Part shown: positions 47,392-60,340 of the stretch, piece by piece
How positions within the stretch are numbered: the stretch's first letter is position 1
Layout: each line of letters starts with the position of its first letter
Origin: Atherinomorus stipes
Lineage: Eukaryota > Chordata > Actinopteri > Atheriniformes > Atherinidae
Direction: 5' to 3'
DNA length: 64,000 nt
Assembly (NCBI GenBank): GCA_023101725.1
Contig: JALJCO010007141.1
Location: forward strand, 264,319-328,318
Notes under the pieces: model-generated
Database searches by the model: none
The model's input: the letters and a program-made list of their open reading frames with translations, nothing else
Told to the model about the DNA's origin: nothing
Translations under genes and position numbers: made by a program

Positions 47392-49075
47392 GCACAGTCA
47401 TGAGAAAACAAAAGTAAACTCACTCAGTTTTAAAGTTTTATGTATCAGGGTGTAATAAAAAACAATCTGGTCCTTATCAAATCTTGATGAGATTAGTAGA
47501 TGAATGACGGTGCATGAAAAACTGCATCCATTCTTACAGCTTCCACGGGAAATAAAAGAAACAGTAGCACCCAGGTGCTGCTGATCAATGCACTGATTTA
47601 TTGATCATCAACTCCATGCAGGTGAGTGCTACCTAAATGCTAAGGAAGAAAAACATTAACAACAATTAGCAACTGTTGCTATCACTCTGAGAAGGGTTAT
47701 CAGGTCATTTCCCAAATTTAAGAAATCCATCATCCTATAGAGAGAAAGATTATTCACAAGACAGCTGCCAGCCAGGAGTGGACGTCCCAGCAAGTTCAGA
47801 CCACGTTCAACAGTGTAATGCTCAGAGAAACTAGAAAAGCTGCATCTCAGACTCTCCAGGCCTCAGTCAGCATGTTAAATGTTTAAGTCCACAACCATAG
47901 AATTGAAAAAAAAAAAAGAACCTGGCTGGTTCAGAAGGGTTGCAAGTGATGCATGATATTGTCGGCCTCATATTGGATTTAAAACTAAATATTGATAAAG
48001 ACCCAGTATTGGCCGATTTTTTTTTTTTTTTTTTTTTTATGGACAGAGCATATAAAAACAAGGAAAAAGTTCTAAATGTGCCAGATTTAGCAAAAGGCTT
48101 CCTGAAATGAGGAAATACAGAAATATCAAATTGTAAATAAAACATAATTATCTAATATCAGGCGCTGTTTGGTGGCAAATCCACAGAATGCTGTTATTTC
48201 TTTCTTTTTCTGTCTTTTAGTCCATAGGGCATTGGACGTGCCCACCGTGCAACATTATGACGTCTCCGGAAACTGCTGGATCTGCAGCAGATGCAGCAGA
48301 AGTATTTTTCTAATTTTGCACAAGTAAAGAATATTATATCATTTTCAGCTTTAATATCGGTATCTGCATTGGCCATGAGACGCAAAAAATTATCAGTATT
48401 GGCTGAAGTTTTTCAAATCATGCATCACTAATTGCAGGAGAAAACCTCTTATCTTAAGAACATGGCAGCACAGCTTAGGTCCAAGTAAACCAGCACATTT
48501 CTGGAACAATGTTGAACAAACCAAACCAAAGTGGACATGTTTGGTCCTTAAACAGCTCATAGCAGCTCTCAGCAGGTGGTGGAGGATGATGATCTGGTCT
48601 CTAATTGATGGACCATGAACTCCTCTGGATACCAAAGTATTCTAGAGTCAGATGTGAGTCCATCTGTCTGACAGCTAAAGCTGAAACTGTCTCATCAACA
48701 GGACAATGATCCCAAACACAGCAGCAGATCTGCAACAGAACCAAGTTTTTGACATGGTCTAGTCCTCAACCTGACGGAGATGCTGTGGTGGGACCTGCAG
48801 AGAGCTGCAGAAACCAATAAGCCAAAGTTATACAGACAAAACAAGACTTCAATTAATTGCTGCTGAAGGAGCTTCTACAAGCTGCTGGATGATGAAGTAG
48901 ATGCAGTTTCTGTATTGAAAAAGGAAAAAAAATAAACTTTTTTTTTTTTTACAGTGACTTTTAGTTTAATTAAACAATACCAGTGTAATATGTTGTGTGT
49001 TTTTGTTCAGTGAAGTTGTTTCTACCTCATCTGAAGATTAGATAAATTCAGATTTTTATTCTGATCCTAGAAGCT
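47392..49075 (+). mobile_element. Dead Tc1-like transposon split by a hAT MITE
   Basis: The left terminus GGCACAGTCATGAGAAAACA is the TIR of a fish Tc1 family. The right terminus is truncated after the AAGTTGTTTCTACCTCATCTG segment near 49035. Stop-riddled frames between keep transposase pieces: AHFWNNV (~48490-48520), NSSGYQSILES (~48618-48650) and QQDNDPKHSS (second catalytic Asp, ~48700-48730), then EMLWWDLQR (~48775-48805). The interruption at 47947-48430 is a later insertion. Confidence 0.75.
47947..48430. mobile_element. hAT MITE inserted in the Tc1 relic
   Basis: Ends are TGATGCATGATATTG on the left and, reverse complemented, TAGTGATGCATGATTTG on the right. Flanking words GTTGCAAG (47939-47946) and ATTGCAGG (48431-48438) look like an 8-bp duplication with two changes, and joining the flanks restores the Tc1 reading (GGTTGCAGGAGAAAACC). 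Inside are GGCC/TATTGG motifs and a T run at 48017-48038. Confidence 0.7.
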
Positions 49076-52000
49076 TTTCACATGATTGTAGGAGGAAATC
49101 GAAGAAATCAATGCAGAAATCTATCCTGAGTGATAATCTGGACCCGAAATCTTGTTTAGAGTGGTTGTATTGGAAAGCTTAGAAAATAAATATGAATTGT
49201 AGAAAATAATAGTTCAAATATGTAAATCCTCAGAGGATTAATCTCCACATGGCTGCTTGCTCATCTTTAAAACATAATTGGTGTACATTTGGTTGGAATA
49301 ACATGAATCAAATTAGCTTATTTTTTACTTAAAAAAATCCTCAAATTAGTCTCCATGTGTTGAAGTCCTGACCGTTCCACAGAAACACAGCCCGGTGTTA
49401 CATCCACACCACTTAGACCTGTCTGGAACTAAACCAATTACAGTCAAACATATCACTGGCTCACATACTCTCCACTTCGCTCCGGACTCAAACTCCATCC
49501 TGTGCCTCAGGTGTTGCAGCTCCTGACAAAAAAATGACCTTAAAGCAGAGACGAGGGGAGAAGAGAGAATCCTAAATGTGTGAAATAGTTTTATGGATTT
49601 TCTCCTCCATTTTTCATTAACCTGCTCTGCTTTCTTACTTTAACATTAAAACAACAGCAAATCCAGATTTCTATTTTGGATTTCTGTTTGATTTAGAGTT
49701 GTGAACGTTCTGCTGAAAGGATGAAATAATCTGACTTCCTCGAGGCTGTGAGAATAGAAAAGATCTCACATGACGTGCTGTAATCAGCAGCAGACGTGCT
49801 CCGTCTTCATGATCTGAGCTGCTGTATAAATAAACAGACATGCCAACAGCGTGGCATGCTGCTAAACTGATACCTGCTCTCATTACTTAACCTTTAATAC
49901 ATCCAACAAAGCTAATTTTTCAGCCATACCATTTGCAGAAGGTGTGCATGCCAGCTTGGATTGGAGGTTGTGATTATGTCTCATAAAATGTTGGCTATAG
50001 GAGTTCTACAATCCCCATAGAGCAAACAGAAAAGCACAAATACAGATGTGCAACGGCTAAATGAACCACACTGCTTTCAGAAAACAACAGCAAACAGCCA
50101 TCGTGATAAAACCAAGATGACCCAAGTTCAGTCCCTCATTTGCACTTGAATATTCATGTCTGTCTGAGTGTGTTGTGTTAGCATGCTGCTGCCTGCGGCT
50201 CTGCAGAGTTTACTAAAAGTTCATGATGTGCTTCAGACCTGAACCGTGTGCAGCTTGCTGTAAGTCACTGACCCGAAGCTTCTGTAAAACCCTGGAGGAA
50301 AAAAGTCCCACTGCTGTATCAAACTGGATTTTTGGGATTTTCTATGTGAGTGTGTGAACGTGTATGTGTGCCTCCGTGCCCCGTCATCTGAGAGCTCAGA
50401 GAGCTGCTGTGAACTTGTGTTGAGCTTTGTTGGTGGACAGCACTGATGGAGAGGAAAGATCCATGAACAAAAGGGGGTGCAAACATGTCTGCGTTATCCG
50501 TGTGGATTACGTGGAACCGTGTTTTTAATGCTGGACATTCATGCTGACAAATTTAGGACAGCAGAACAGAGACAATGTAGGACAGTTTGACAGGTTTATG
50601 TCTCATTTCATAAAGTGTCGCAGTCACTGAAATTCTGCAGATGCTGAACATCTATTCCTATTTCCACGCTGAACTCTAAATTAAAACTCACATACCGGTG
50701 GAATGTGGGTTAAAATTAATTTTGGTGAGTATGAATACAGTCCAGTTCAGCTGGTGGTGAATGAAGCACATCTTTTTGGTACAGAGAAGAAAGCGGTTCA
50801 TCATCGGCATCACAGAAATGTTCTTTAGTCACACACAACAAGAACATACATGATCGTACATAAGATTTAAAGAAACATGTAAAATGCATTCAGCTTATTT
50901 TCTCTTAAAATAATGTGGCGAGTGGATACTTTGGCTGGAAAGTTTAGGAATTTATCACAGACATTCATTTAAGAAAAAATCAGAAGAGCTTCATTTGCAT
51001 ACAGTTGAAAATTAAATAAACAAAAAAACCTACTGGCTGAATTCTAAACTAAAACTGGAAAATAGATTCAACAGTAGCATGATGGAGTGGTTTTCTTATT
51101 CGACCTGACCGCAATCAGAGCACACACACAGTCACACCAATTTCTCTCCGCTCTGCTATCACTAGGTAACCACATGATTACCACCATTCATCTCATTCAC
51201 AATAGAGTCAATAGAGCAACCAGGGGTGCACAGTTTGTAGCTTCCTGTTTACTCACACATTCATTCAACTGGCTGTTGCATTGTGTGGCATGCCGGCTGC
51301 CTCCTGAAGTGTTCACAAGTTTTGATGTTTTTTAAATCTTGAAATTACACATAGTTTCGGGCGTGTCCTTTTGATTGACATGCGGCAGACCAGGTACAGA
51401 TTTTAGCCAAAGAGGCTAATTGTTAGCTCCCTGCTTGCTCCCAGGAAGGCCTCAGCCTGTTGGACAACGGCAGTTTTTAGCTGGTTAACAGCAAGTCTGA
51501 GCACGCCTTACCATTAAACTGCCTATCGCCTTCTGTTCCTGTTCACTTCGGATTAGCTCGGTTAGCTTTTGCTTAACTGTTAATCATTTGCCCTGCAGCT
51601 CGGAGCTGCCCTGTCTTTGCCCATTTTAGTATTTTCTCGGGGTGACGACACAGCAAGATGGCGACGGTGGGACACGCCCAACTGGCTTCACTTTCAGCTC
51701 CTCACATGTGACCGGATCCTACGCAGAGGAAGCGTGAGAAAATACATAAAATCAGAGAGAAACAAAATCATATCAAGACAAAAGGGTGCAAAAATCATAA
51801 TAAAACCATAAAAAAGGATTTGTGGCATAGTTGCACAAGAAAAGAAATATTGTAACCTGGATTTAAAAGTCTCTACATTTAGGGAAAGTTTAATCCGTGG
51901 TGGCAGTTTGTTCCACTAGTTTGCAGCATAACAGCCAAACACTGTTTCTCCATATTCATATATTGAGGCACAACAGATCCTTTTAGATTAATTAGTTGGG

Positions 52001-52412
52001 AAATGTCACTCTTAGTATTTTTCAAGGCAAACTTTTCAACCCATCTTTCCATCTTGTAAAATGTCATTACATTCAGACAGCATCAGATTTCTCTGAACTT
52101 GGTCTCCTTCAAACTATCGTAGTTCATATTTGTTTCTTTTAGATTATTTTTGATTCAAAAGTCTGACCGAAGGAAGGTAATTAGATTTTGACATTTTAGT
52201 TGCTTTGAAGTGATTTGATGTGACTGGAAGAAATTGGGTGAAAACAGTTGTCATATGTCTCATATTGATCCCTGGATCCGATTGAGTCTAAATCATATAG
52301 TGGCAGAATTTGTGGAACCAGCCAACATTTGATCATTTTCTACTGAATCAACGCGTTAATGCATTGTGATAAAACTTGTGACCCATACTTTGTATGTTGG
52401 TGTTGTTGTCAC
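49076..52412. other. sorcs3 intron 1, no exon seen
   Basis: No SORCS exon 2 is visible. The stretch 51337-51460 (CTTGAAATTACACAT, GGCGTGTCCTTTTGA) is an unnamed repeat with a related copy at about 61828-61860. Nothing else can be named. Confidence 0.5.
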
Positions 52413-52616
52413 GAGGGATATCCAATATTATCGGCCTGATATTGGCAATCAAATGTGATATTGGAAAATATAGGTACAGTATATAATATAGGTACAACTT
52501 CACAGTTGTCATATACTGTATCAGTATTGGTTGATATTGGATATCAGAAATTAAGAGTTGGACCATATCAGATATCGGTAAAAAAAAAAAAAAAAAGCCA
52601 ATATCAAACATCCCTA
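52413..52616. mobile_element. Small hAT MITE, 204 bp
   Basis: The left end GAGGGATATCCAATATTATC and the right end CCAATATCAAACATCCCTA are inverted relatives. Flanks GTTGTCAC (52405-52412) and GTTTTCAC (52617-52624) form an 8-bp target duplication with one mismatch, the hAT signature. Confidence 0.75.
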
Positions 52617-55600
52617 GTTTTCACACATAAAGGGAAATATAACATGTTGACCAAAACATAGAAAAACATAAATAACTTCCTCCTTTCACTTTATAGAAAA
52701 AAAAAAATTCTCCCACATCTAAAAACTTTTATTCAGCCTTTACATCTCAGGTACAGACTATGTTCTGGGACAGAGAAAATTGTGACTGATGACATAAAGA
52801 AGCAATCACTTCCTGTTATTGGCTGGAGCAGCATTGAAATTCAGAGAAAAAAGGTTGCAGGTAAAGAGCATTCTCACAGAGGGAGCCTTGGCATATCGCT
52901 CAAATGGATGTAGGACATGCACAGGGAGCGTATTATTTACATTATGAAATGTCAGGCATTAAGTACTTCAGACTGTCACTCAGATGGATTCCGGCTGACA
53001 TTCCCTGTCGGCTGGAGAAGTTTACTTTGAGCATCCAGAGACGTGTGGCAACCTTCGCTGGAACACGTCCAATAAAAGACATCAGAAGCAGGGAGGTTAG
53101 GAAACCATACCCTCTGGCAACAGCATCCGTTTCTCATCAACACACACACATGTAATATATCAAAAGATCTTGTCATCAATTAGGGAAGCGTCGGCCACAT
53201 GATGCTCTCTGATGAGTTGGAAGCAGCTCACTCACATATGCCGTCTCAGCCGACAGTCTCACACCATCTCCGGTGGTGTGGAGTAAATCTGTTTATGCTC
53301 CCAATTTTATTCACCATCTCTACTGCGACCCATCTTCCCCATCAAGGCCTTACGATTAGCTCATTTTCAGACATTTGCAGCTGTCAAGGCCTCGTGGAGT
53401 CCTGACACGTGAGATAGATGGAAAACTGCTCATCTGAAATGACAGAACTCAAGCACCATTTAGAGCAGACATATGCTGCCGTAAATCAAGAGTCACGCAG
53501 GAGGGAAACCTGCTTTGGTTCAGGGGACGGCACGGCTCATCCTAAGTATAAAAACCTGTTCTTGACAATGCACTCATAAAAAATGTAGCGTGCATCTGCT
53601 GGTGGCGTTGCTGAAGGGCTGGTGATGAATGTCTCTGAGTGACTTCAACACTTTGATCAAGGCTGAAAAGGCTCAGATATATTGTCACTGATTCATAGTT
53701 TCCAGATAAGGAACCTAAAAAGCTTTGCTGCAGATTTTTACCCTCAAGCTACAAATAGGTCGACATTTTCTAGCTTTTAACCGAACTTGCCGGCAAATTG
53801 CTTCCAGTGCATTTTAGACTTGGTCACCCACTGACTTTTTCTCTTCATGTTCTACAAACAAAAAATACTTGGATAAATACCTGATTGACATTTTTACCTG
53901 CAAAACATTCCCCAAAATCATTCAGCAGCCGTTCACATATGAGGCCACACTCGTTATTACTGGGTTTTGTGCATCAGAGACAATTTAGAGAATTTAGATT
54001 CTATAGTTGGATTTTCAGGAGCAAATATGATCTGATGTGACAATTTATCCGCTTCAACGTAAATGTGTCTGACTGGCATTTCTTCTTTGAGGTTTTTAAA
54101 ATGATGGCTCAAAATTTCTAAATTTAGACACCCTTAATATATTTTAAATATCTTTTATTTTTTGTTTTACTTCTAATAAAGCTTTTCACAAACACACATT
54201 TTTTTTTTACCTCTCTGAAATCTGCGATGTAAAGGAACCTATAAATCCAATGTATTATTTATTATTATTGTTTTCCCCATCTGTGGACATAATCGTGCTT
54301 TCATGACAAGGTTAAAAACAGGATGTAAATGAGAATAAGATCCTTTATGACAACAGTTACAAACCTGTTCAGATCATCAGCTGAATGCACATCTGAGGAT
54401 CGTCCCACTTCGTTTTAGAGCAAGTTAAGCAAAAGGCCCATATTTAATTACAAAATTTGCAAATTTTTAAAGATGCAGTTTTATAAGAATAAACACAAAG
54501 ATCAGATCTACAGTAATGATGAATCCCCCCCCCTGAAAACTAGCAGGAAAATACAGTAGAAACCTTTTTATTTCACCCTTCACAGACCTTAAAAAAACAA
54601 AAAACAAAAAAACAAACATGTATTTAACCAGATTAAAATCCCATTCAGATCAAGATCTCCTTTGACAAGGGTGATTTAGCCAAGAGGACAGCAGCACACA
54701 TCAAGACAAAAAAAAATGCAACTGCAAAGTCAGTTATAACAATAAAATTGAATTCCAACAACCAACAGCAGATTTTATTTGGTCAACAGGTTTTACCGGG
54801 CGATGTCTGAGCTGACACAGACTGATGTCAACTGAAATCTGAAAGCAAACCTGGAACTTGTTGATGCAACAACAGAATACAACCAATAATTTCTTTCAGC
54901 TCATATTCTCATCTCAATATTGTAAGACTGGAGGAAAAATAAAATTCTAAGCTCCAACAGCTCGAGTTGTTCATCATCCCACACACATGAATAACAGGTG
55001 TGATGCTCCAGGTCTTACTCTTTAATGTTTCATCTTTCAGACTCCATCTCATTGCTTGCTTACATTTGAACATCGGGTCTTTGCCTCATATTTTCTTCTA
55101 TGTCCTGTCTTTTCTCTTTATTCGTGTCTGTAAGAAGCACCTTGCATCCTGGCCACACGCCTCCCATATAATTCTGCAATTATGCTTCCAAATCAGGTTG
55201 TGAACATTCAGTTTTAATGTGAGCCAAGTCTAATCTTGTGCTCTCAGAACTGATACTTAGCGCATCCTGCTGAGAGGGAAGACCTAAAAAAAATTAAAAG
55301 AAAAGGCAGAAAAGAAACAAACAAACGTAAGCAAAGCTGCTGTGTGGGCTAAACGATCCTTCGGGTACGTGCCTGGGAGTGATCGGGAAGGCGGCTGCTG
55401 TCACGCTCCGCTGAGCAGCGTTTACTTGCCATCAGGCTGCATATGCCCGTAAACAAACTCCCAGTCCCTCTGTCTTTATGAAAGAAAAAATCCCAAGTGA
55501 TTCCCACATAAATATGAACTTATTTTTATATGCTTTAAATTCTCTTGGGTGGTTTATCTTTATATATATACACACATAAGATACAAACCATTACCTCCAT

Positions 55601-57940
55601 CATCTTCCCAGCTATAGCTCAGCTGTTGGAGCAAATTTTCCACTAATCAACCAGATATTATATCCTCTAAGGCTGTGAGTAGAGGAGCACAGAGCCCAAC
55701 AAGAGCACATGAAGTACTATTTACAAAGGAAATTCATCATCATAAGATCCAGCATTGGATGTTTCTGTAAACTTTAAATATCTCCGTCTCATTTTGATGA
55801 CCTTTTCCTCCTTTTACTGGTCAGCCTAACTGTTCAGATCCTGTCGTTCTAAGCTGAAAACCAGATTAATGTGATTTGATGAATTACAGCCAAATAGAAT
55901 TATGCTGCTTTTTTATCAGTGTACGAAACTGATTGAAGCAGATGCTCTTGTCAATGTGGTGTTTTTTTTTTTTTTTTTTTTTTTAAAGACCAAAAAAACA
56001 AAAAAGCAATTCCAATATCTGAAAATTGTGGAGGCAGAAAGTTTCAAGCTATCCAAGAAGAGTTCAGTGAACCTGTGAAATTGATGTTTTACACCTCACC
56101 ACTGCACCTTCAGTTCAGTTTCTGTCACACACACCTTTCTGTTTGTCTGATGAGATGGAAGTTAGCTTTTGATGCAACTATAAAAAAGAAAAAAAAAACC
56201 TCCCAAAAGAACGAAACAAAAATGAAATAAATTCAAAAGGAAAACTCTGCAACATGACTTTAAAGTCAAACCTTTGTTCTGGCAGGAAATTGATAACACG
56301 GCACATGACCACGAGTAACAAGGAGACATGAACTTAGAGGAGTCAGATAACAAGTGATGGAACTGACTGCTGTATGAAGCAAAATCAAGTAACCATGACT
56401 TCCTAAATGTTATTTTTACAGCATACATATTTCCTAAACAAAAAACAACTATTTTTAGTTTGACTTGTAAACCTTATATGTATCTGTTTATTTTTCTCTT
56501 ATCAACCATTCAAGTAGAATCTGAAATCGTTGAAAAGCAGGTGCACTTAACCCTGCCATGCAGGATTTCCACTGCAGTGGACACTATGCATGAATAAATA
56601 AAGATATTATAAAATGTAACAGTACAGTACATCATCATAATTACCATGTTTGCCTCAGTGATAATAAAGGCCTGCCCCTCTCTGCTGTGCTTTAGCTTGT
56701 CTTTTCAAAAGGTGATTTCAAACATGATCTGCTCTAAAAGCAGGATCCTTAAAGATGGACAGAGGATTTGTTGCATTTTGATTGTTTCTGCTGGGACACT
56801 TTACAAAGTTTTACTTCCTGTATTTGGCAGCGAAGTGATATCATCTGCTGCTATGTGCATGAAGGAATTTGATTACACAAATGCAGTCAAAACTACGGCC
56901 ACGTCTGAAAGGCATGAGGATATGTCCGATTTTAAAGACGATTTCAAACTTTTTTTCATCAAACTAACGATCACCATATCTCTATGAACTGGAATACACT
57001 GACGAAGGTAGTAACACTACCACCTGGAATCAAAGTATATAATTCCACAGCTGGTAAGAAACTAGTTCCTCGATATGTAAGGCAAAATTTGTCACACAAG
57101 GCTAGTTTTACTTGTTTAACACACAAGTTTACTCATTTAACACAGCATTTACACACATAAGCTTGCTGATTTGCCTCAGATGTTCTGTGGAGTGGATAAG
57201 ATTGGTTAGGCTAGGAGATTCCTATTGCCTCACACTAGCATTAGCATCGGCAGCCTCTTGGAACTAGAATAAAGGGATGAAATATGTTGAAACTGTCTTC
57301 AGTGATAAGTAGTACCCCAGCTCACGTGTGAATGAGACCCTATGTCAAAAATCCTGAACTTCCCCTTTAAGCAGTTGCAAAGTATTCTTACCTTAGTACT
57401 ATCTTAGTACTATACTTCATTGCTCTATTCATTTACATCCATTTTTATTTTTATTTTTTTTTACTAAATAAAAGTGAAAACACATTCTGCTCCCTTCACA
57501 GTAGCATGACTCAGAAGAGTAGGGTAGTGTCTGAACATTTTCTGTTTCGGGGATGTAAAAGCTTTGGTCATGGCTAATCTGTGGGGCCCACTTTTACCTC
57601 ACTGTCACATTAGCTCTGCACAGACATCAGCTCACTGTATTTTGTGCTGCAGCAGGTGACATCGCTGCCCCGAGGTGTGATTGACACTTTGATGTGAATG
57701 ATAGTGATAGAGTTCATGTGGGAAACAGGAGCTCTGCACACACTGAAAAAAAGTGCACATGGGCAACCATTGATGTAAGGAGGAATTTCTATTTGAACTG
57801 ACCCATTATCGCCATGTTTATGTCTTTTATTTGGTTTAATGTATTATATCACTTCCATTAAATGTAAATCAAGGTGTCATTGGTTCAAAGTTATTGACTG
57901 ACTTAGAATCAAACAACTATTTTACATTGAAGTGAAAACG
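52617..57940. other. sorcs3 intron 1, no exon seen
   Basis: AT-rich intron sequence with homopolymers (T run 55962-55984). A probable TTAA-MITE right end lies at about 57345-57371 (AAAATCCTGAACTTCCCCTT then TAA). No other feature could be supported. Confidence 0.5.
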
Positions 57941-57944
57941 TCGC

Positions 57945-58030
57945 ACATCACGTGACGTGCCTACGTACTGACGTCACGCTTCAACCGTGGACTTGACTTC
58001 AACTTTGAATTTCCGCCATCTTCTTCTCTC
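57945..58030 (+). promoter_or_regulatory. CpG-rich promoter of the nested SAMD3-like gene
   Basis: Within about 75 bp lie TCACGTGA at 57948-57955 (E-box, USF type), a consensus CRE TGACGTCA at 57969-57976 and CCGCCATCTT at 58013-58022 (YY1-type, often at or just after the start site in TATA-less promoters). CpG-rich sequence continues to about 58450. This arrangement fits a broadly active TATA-less promoter. The exact start site is inferred to be near 58000-58020. Confidence 0.65.
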
Positions 58031-58067
58031 GCATGAAGACTCCGCGGAAGAGAAGAGAAAGAAATCG
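58010..58067 (+). other. Leader exon 1 (noncoding) of the SAMD3-like gene
   Basis: The segment downstream of the YY1-like site ends at a strong donor (ATCG then GTAAGAAAT at 58068). An ATG at 58032 begins a 17-codon frame that would stop in exon 2 after splicing, so at most it is an upstream ORF. The 5' edge is approximate. Confidence 0.5.
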
Positions 58068-58678
58068 GTAAGAAATATGCATGACGGTTGAATATATCTA
58101 CACATTTAAACACCACTCTTACACAAAGTAACTTTGCGCTGTCTTTTGTCTCATGACGTCGATAATTAGCGGTGACTGGTACGACATCGTTTAGCTAACG
58201 TAAGCTACCAGATCGATACAGGTTTGCAAACAATAGTAACGTTAGGGATCAGAATTCGATATATTGCTGTCTTCCATGTATGTTATAGTAATTCTATTAA
58301 ATTGACGATTATGTTTGCCATTTTTAAGGCCACTGAGCTCCGCACACGGTGTGTGTCTCGTGCGAACTAGCTGGCGTTAGGAGGCACTATGTAGCACGTG
58401 CTCGCTCTCGCAACCATAAGCTATATTTCCTTGCTTTTTGGCATTTTGTTAAGACGAAAGTGACCATTTTATTTCTCGTAACTCCGTTCGGCCATGAAAA
58501 ACTCCCGGGTGCAGAGGATCATTAGCAGACGTTGCTTTGTTAACTCGGCTGCGTGCTTGCGTCTTGGGACACTTCTCCGGTTAGCTTGCGTGTTGCCCCA
58601 CACCAACTTCCTCAAAAGTACGAGTAACTGGTGCTCTTTCCTCGCGGTTTTAGTGTAACTATAACCGTGTATGGGCTC

Positions 58679-58866
58679 TATACACAACTTCGCTACTTCC
58701 TGAACTTCGTAGTGCTCCTTTGTTTTCCATCTTTCATAATTGGACAAACTGATTAATCCGGGTGTGTCTGGTCTTGACGACTATGACCACCTGAATTAAT
58801 CAGTTTGTCCGATAATGAAAATGCAGGAAACAAAGGAGCGCTACAAAGTTCAGTAAGTTGTGTATA
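58679..58866. repeat. Inverted repeat with ~80-bp arms
   Basis: The left arm (58679-58764) and right arm (58787-58866) are reverse complements with scattered mismatches: TACACAACTT, CTCCTTTGTTT and GGACAAACTGATTAAT recur in mirrored order. The loop is about 22 bases. Transcripts of this intron could fold into a long hairpin. No flanking target duplication was found. A smaller inverted pair (CCGTTTTCACGT / ACGTGAAAACGG) follows at 58871-58930. Confidence 0.75.
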
Positions 58867-59111
58867 TGTTCCGTTTTCACGTCTGCATGTAACGTTAGAC
58901 GGGGGAACAGATAAACAAACGTGAAAACGGAGTTTTATCAAAATGTACACTCTGGCTGAAGTTTTCAGAAATGTTTATTTTCAGTGACTTGAAGCTTCTT
59001 TTTCGTGTATACAAAAGGGGAAATAACAGTGTTTGTATGCGTTTCATGGAAAACACTGTAGTCGTGTGTCTGCTACTTTACTCTCATTAACAAATGTCTC
59101 CTTTCTTCAAG

Positions 59112-59153
59112 GCCTGCGGTGATGTCATAGTTGAAAGCAGCAACCTTTAAAAG
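59112..59153 (+). other. Leader exon 2 (noncoding) of the SAMD3-like gene
   Basis: A 42-base segment lies between an acceptor (pyrimidine-rich TTTCTTCAAG) and a donor (AAAAG then GTAAGAGG at 59154). It has stops in all useful frames, so it would be 5' UTR. Supported only by splice-site quality and spacing. Confidence 0.45.
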
Positions 59154-59214
59154 GTAAGAGGTCATTGTAATGTCATTTTAGTTATGCAGCTGAGTATCAT
59201 GTGTAAGGTTGTAG

Positions 59215-59635
59215 TAGGGCTGCACGATTCTGGTAAAAATGTGAATCGTGATTTTTTTGCTTAAAATTAAGATCACGATTCTCTGAAACGATTTTTTTCC
59301 CCCAAAAGTATTTATTGCACAAATCAACTTTAACAAAACAAACAAAACAACCTATTCAAAAGGTAATTCAAAATAAAGCATGTGTTTGCACAAGAGCTTT
59401 GTTGGAGCATTTCTTTGGCAGATGCATAGTTGTAGTTCTTTAACATTGGTTAGGGGGTGGGGAGGCAACGGCAGTATCGCAATTGAGGGCGCTTGAAAAA
59501 ATCTGGGAAGAATGGAAACTTATTTGTGATAAGCTCATGATTAAAAATGTTTCAGAATTGTTGTGGGTAGAATTGAGATTGCATGTATGTGTGAATTGAG
59601 ATCACGATCTTTTAACGATTAATTGTGCAGCCCTA
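59215..59635. mobile_element. hAT MITE with perfect 8-bp duplication
   Basis: Starts TAGGGCTGCACGATTC and ends ATTGTGCAGCCCTA, the well-known fish MITE termini. The 8-bp GGTTGTAG occurs at 59207-59214 and again at 59636-59643. The interior has inverted ATCACGAT-type words. It lies in the intron between the leader exon 2 and the first coding exon. Confidence 0.9.
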
Positions 59636-59796
59636 GGTTGTAGTCATAATTATTATGAGTATTATTCTTGTTCATTACCTGTGATAGGGAGTTTTATTTT
59701 CTGCGACTGAATCCAAAGAGTAATTTGAACTGCCAAAGCAAATTTGTGTGGTAGTGGAATTCATGGGCAGGGTGATACAATCAAAAGGGCTTTTTG

Positions 59797-60315
59797 AAGG
59801 GACACACGATATAATCAGCCCCCTATCGGAATCAGCCTATATCAACCTTAAAACTGAGTATTGGACATCAGCCACCCCACCGATATTTAACTGGTCAGCT
59901 CGCTGTTTCTAAAGTAAAAAAAAAAGCAAAAATACTTTTTCTTCTTCAAAAACGTTTTTACAAACTAAAACTTCTAAAGACTAGGGTTGGGAAAAAATAT
60001 TGATTCATTGAAATATTGCAATATTGAAATATTGCAATATATGCTGATATATTGACATTTACATATATAGTGTCAATCTATTTTACTAATGAAATCTTGC
60101 GACGGTTCGCACATTGATTTGATATTGGCATGTGTAAATATTGTGATTTCAGTGTATCAATATTTTTTCCCACCCATACTTTTCAAAGTGTTGGAAATGG
60201 ATAACAAAACTGCTGGTTGTAATGACTGCTTTTTAAAGTTTAAATATTGGCCACATGACTTTTAAAATATCGGCATATTGGATACTGGCCAAAATTCCAA
60301 GATTGTGCATCCCTA
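59797..60315. mobile_element. hAT MITE with perfect 8-bp duplication, host to another
   Basis: Left end AAGGGACACACGATATAATC, right end AAGATTGTGCATCCCTA. The 8-bp GCTTTTTG flanks both sides (59789-59796, 60316-60323). A second element is nested at 59982-60178. Inside are the GATATT/CGGC words of the TATCGGCC-type family. Confidence 0.85.
59982..60178. mobile_element. Nested MITE with ATATTGATTCA ends
   Basis: The left end TAGGGTTGGGAAAAAATATT is mirrored by the right end AATATTTTTTCCCACCCATA. The same family occurs at 63044-63311. It sits inside the hAT MITE 59797-60315, so it inserted later. Confidence 0.75.
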
Positions 60316-60340
60316 GCTTTTTGTATATTATTCATTCTAC

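Noticed and set aside
58469..58950. Minus-strand frames of 92 and 65 codons near the CpG-rich promoter, as a divergent gene
   Set aside because: They overlap the inverted repeat, resemble no known protein, and lack splice or start context.
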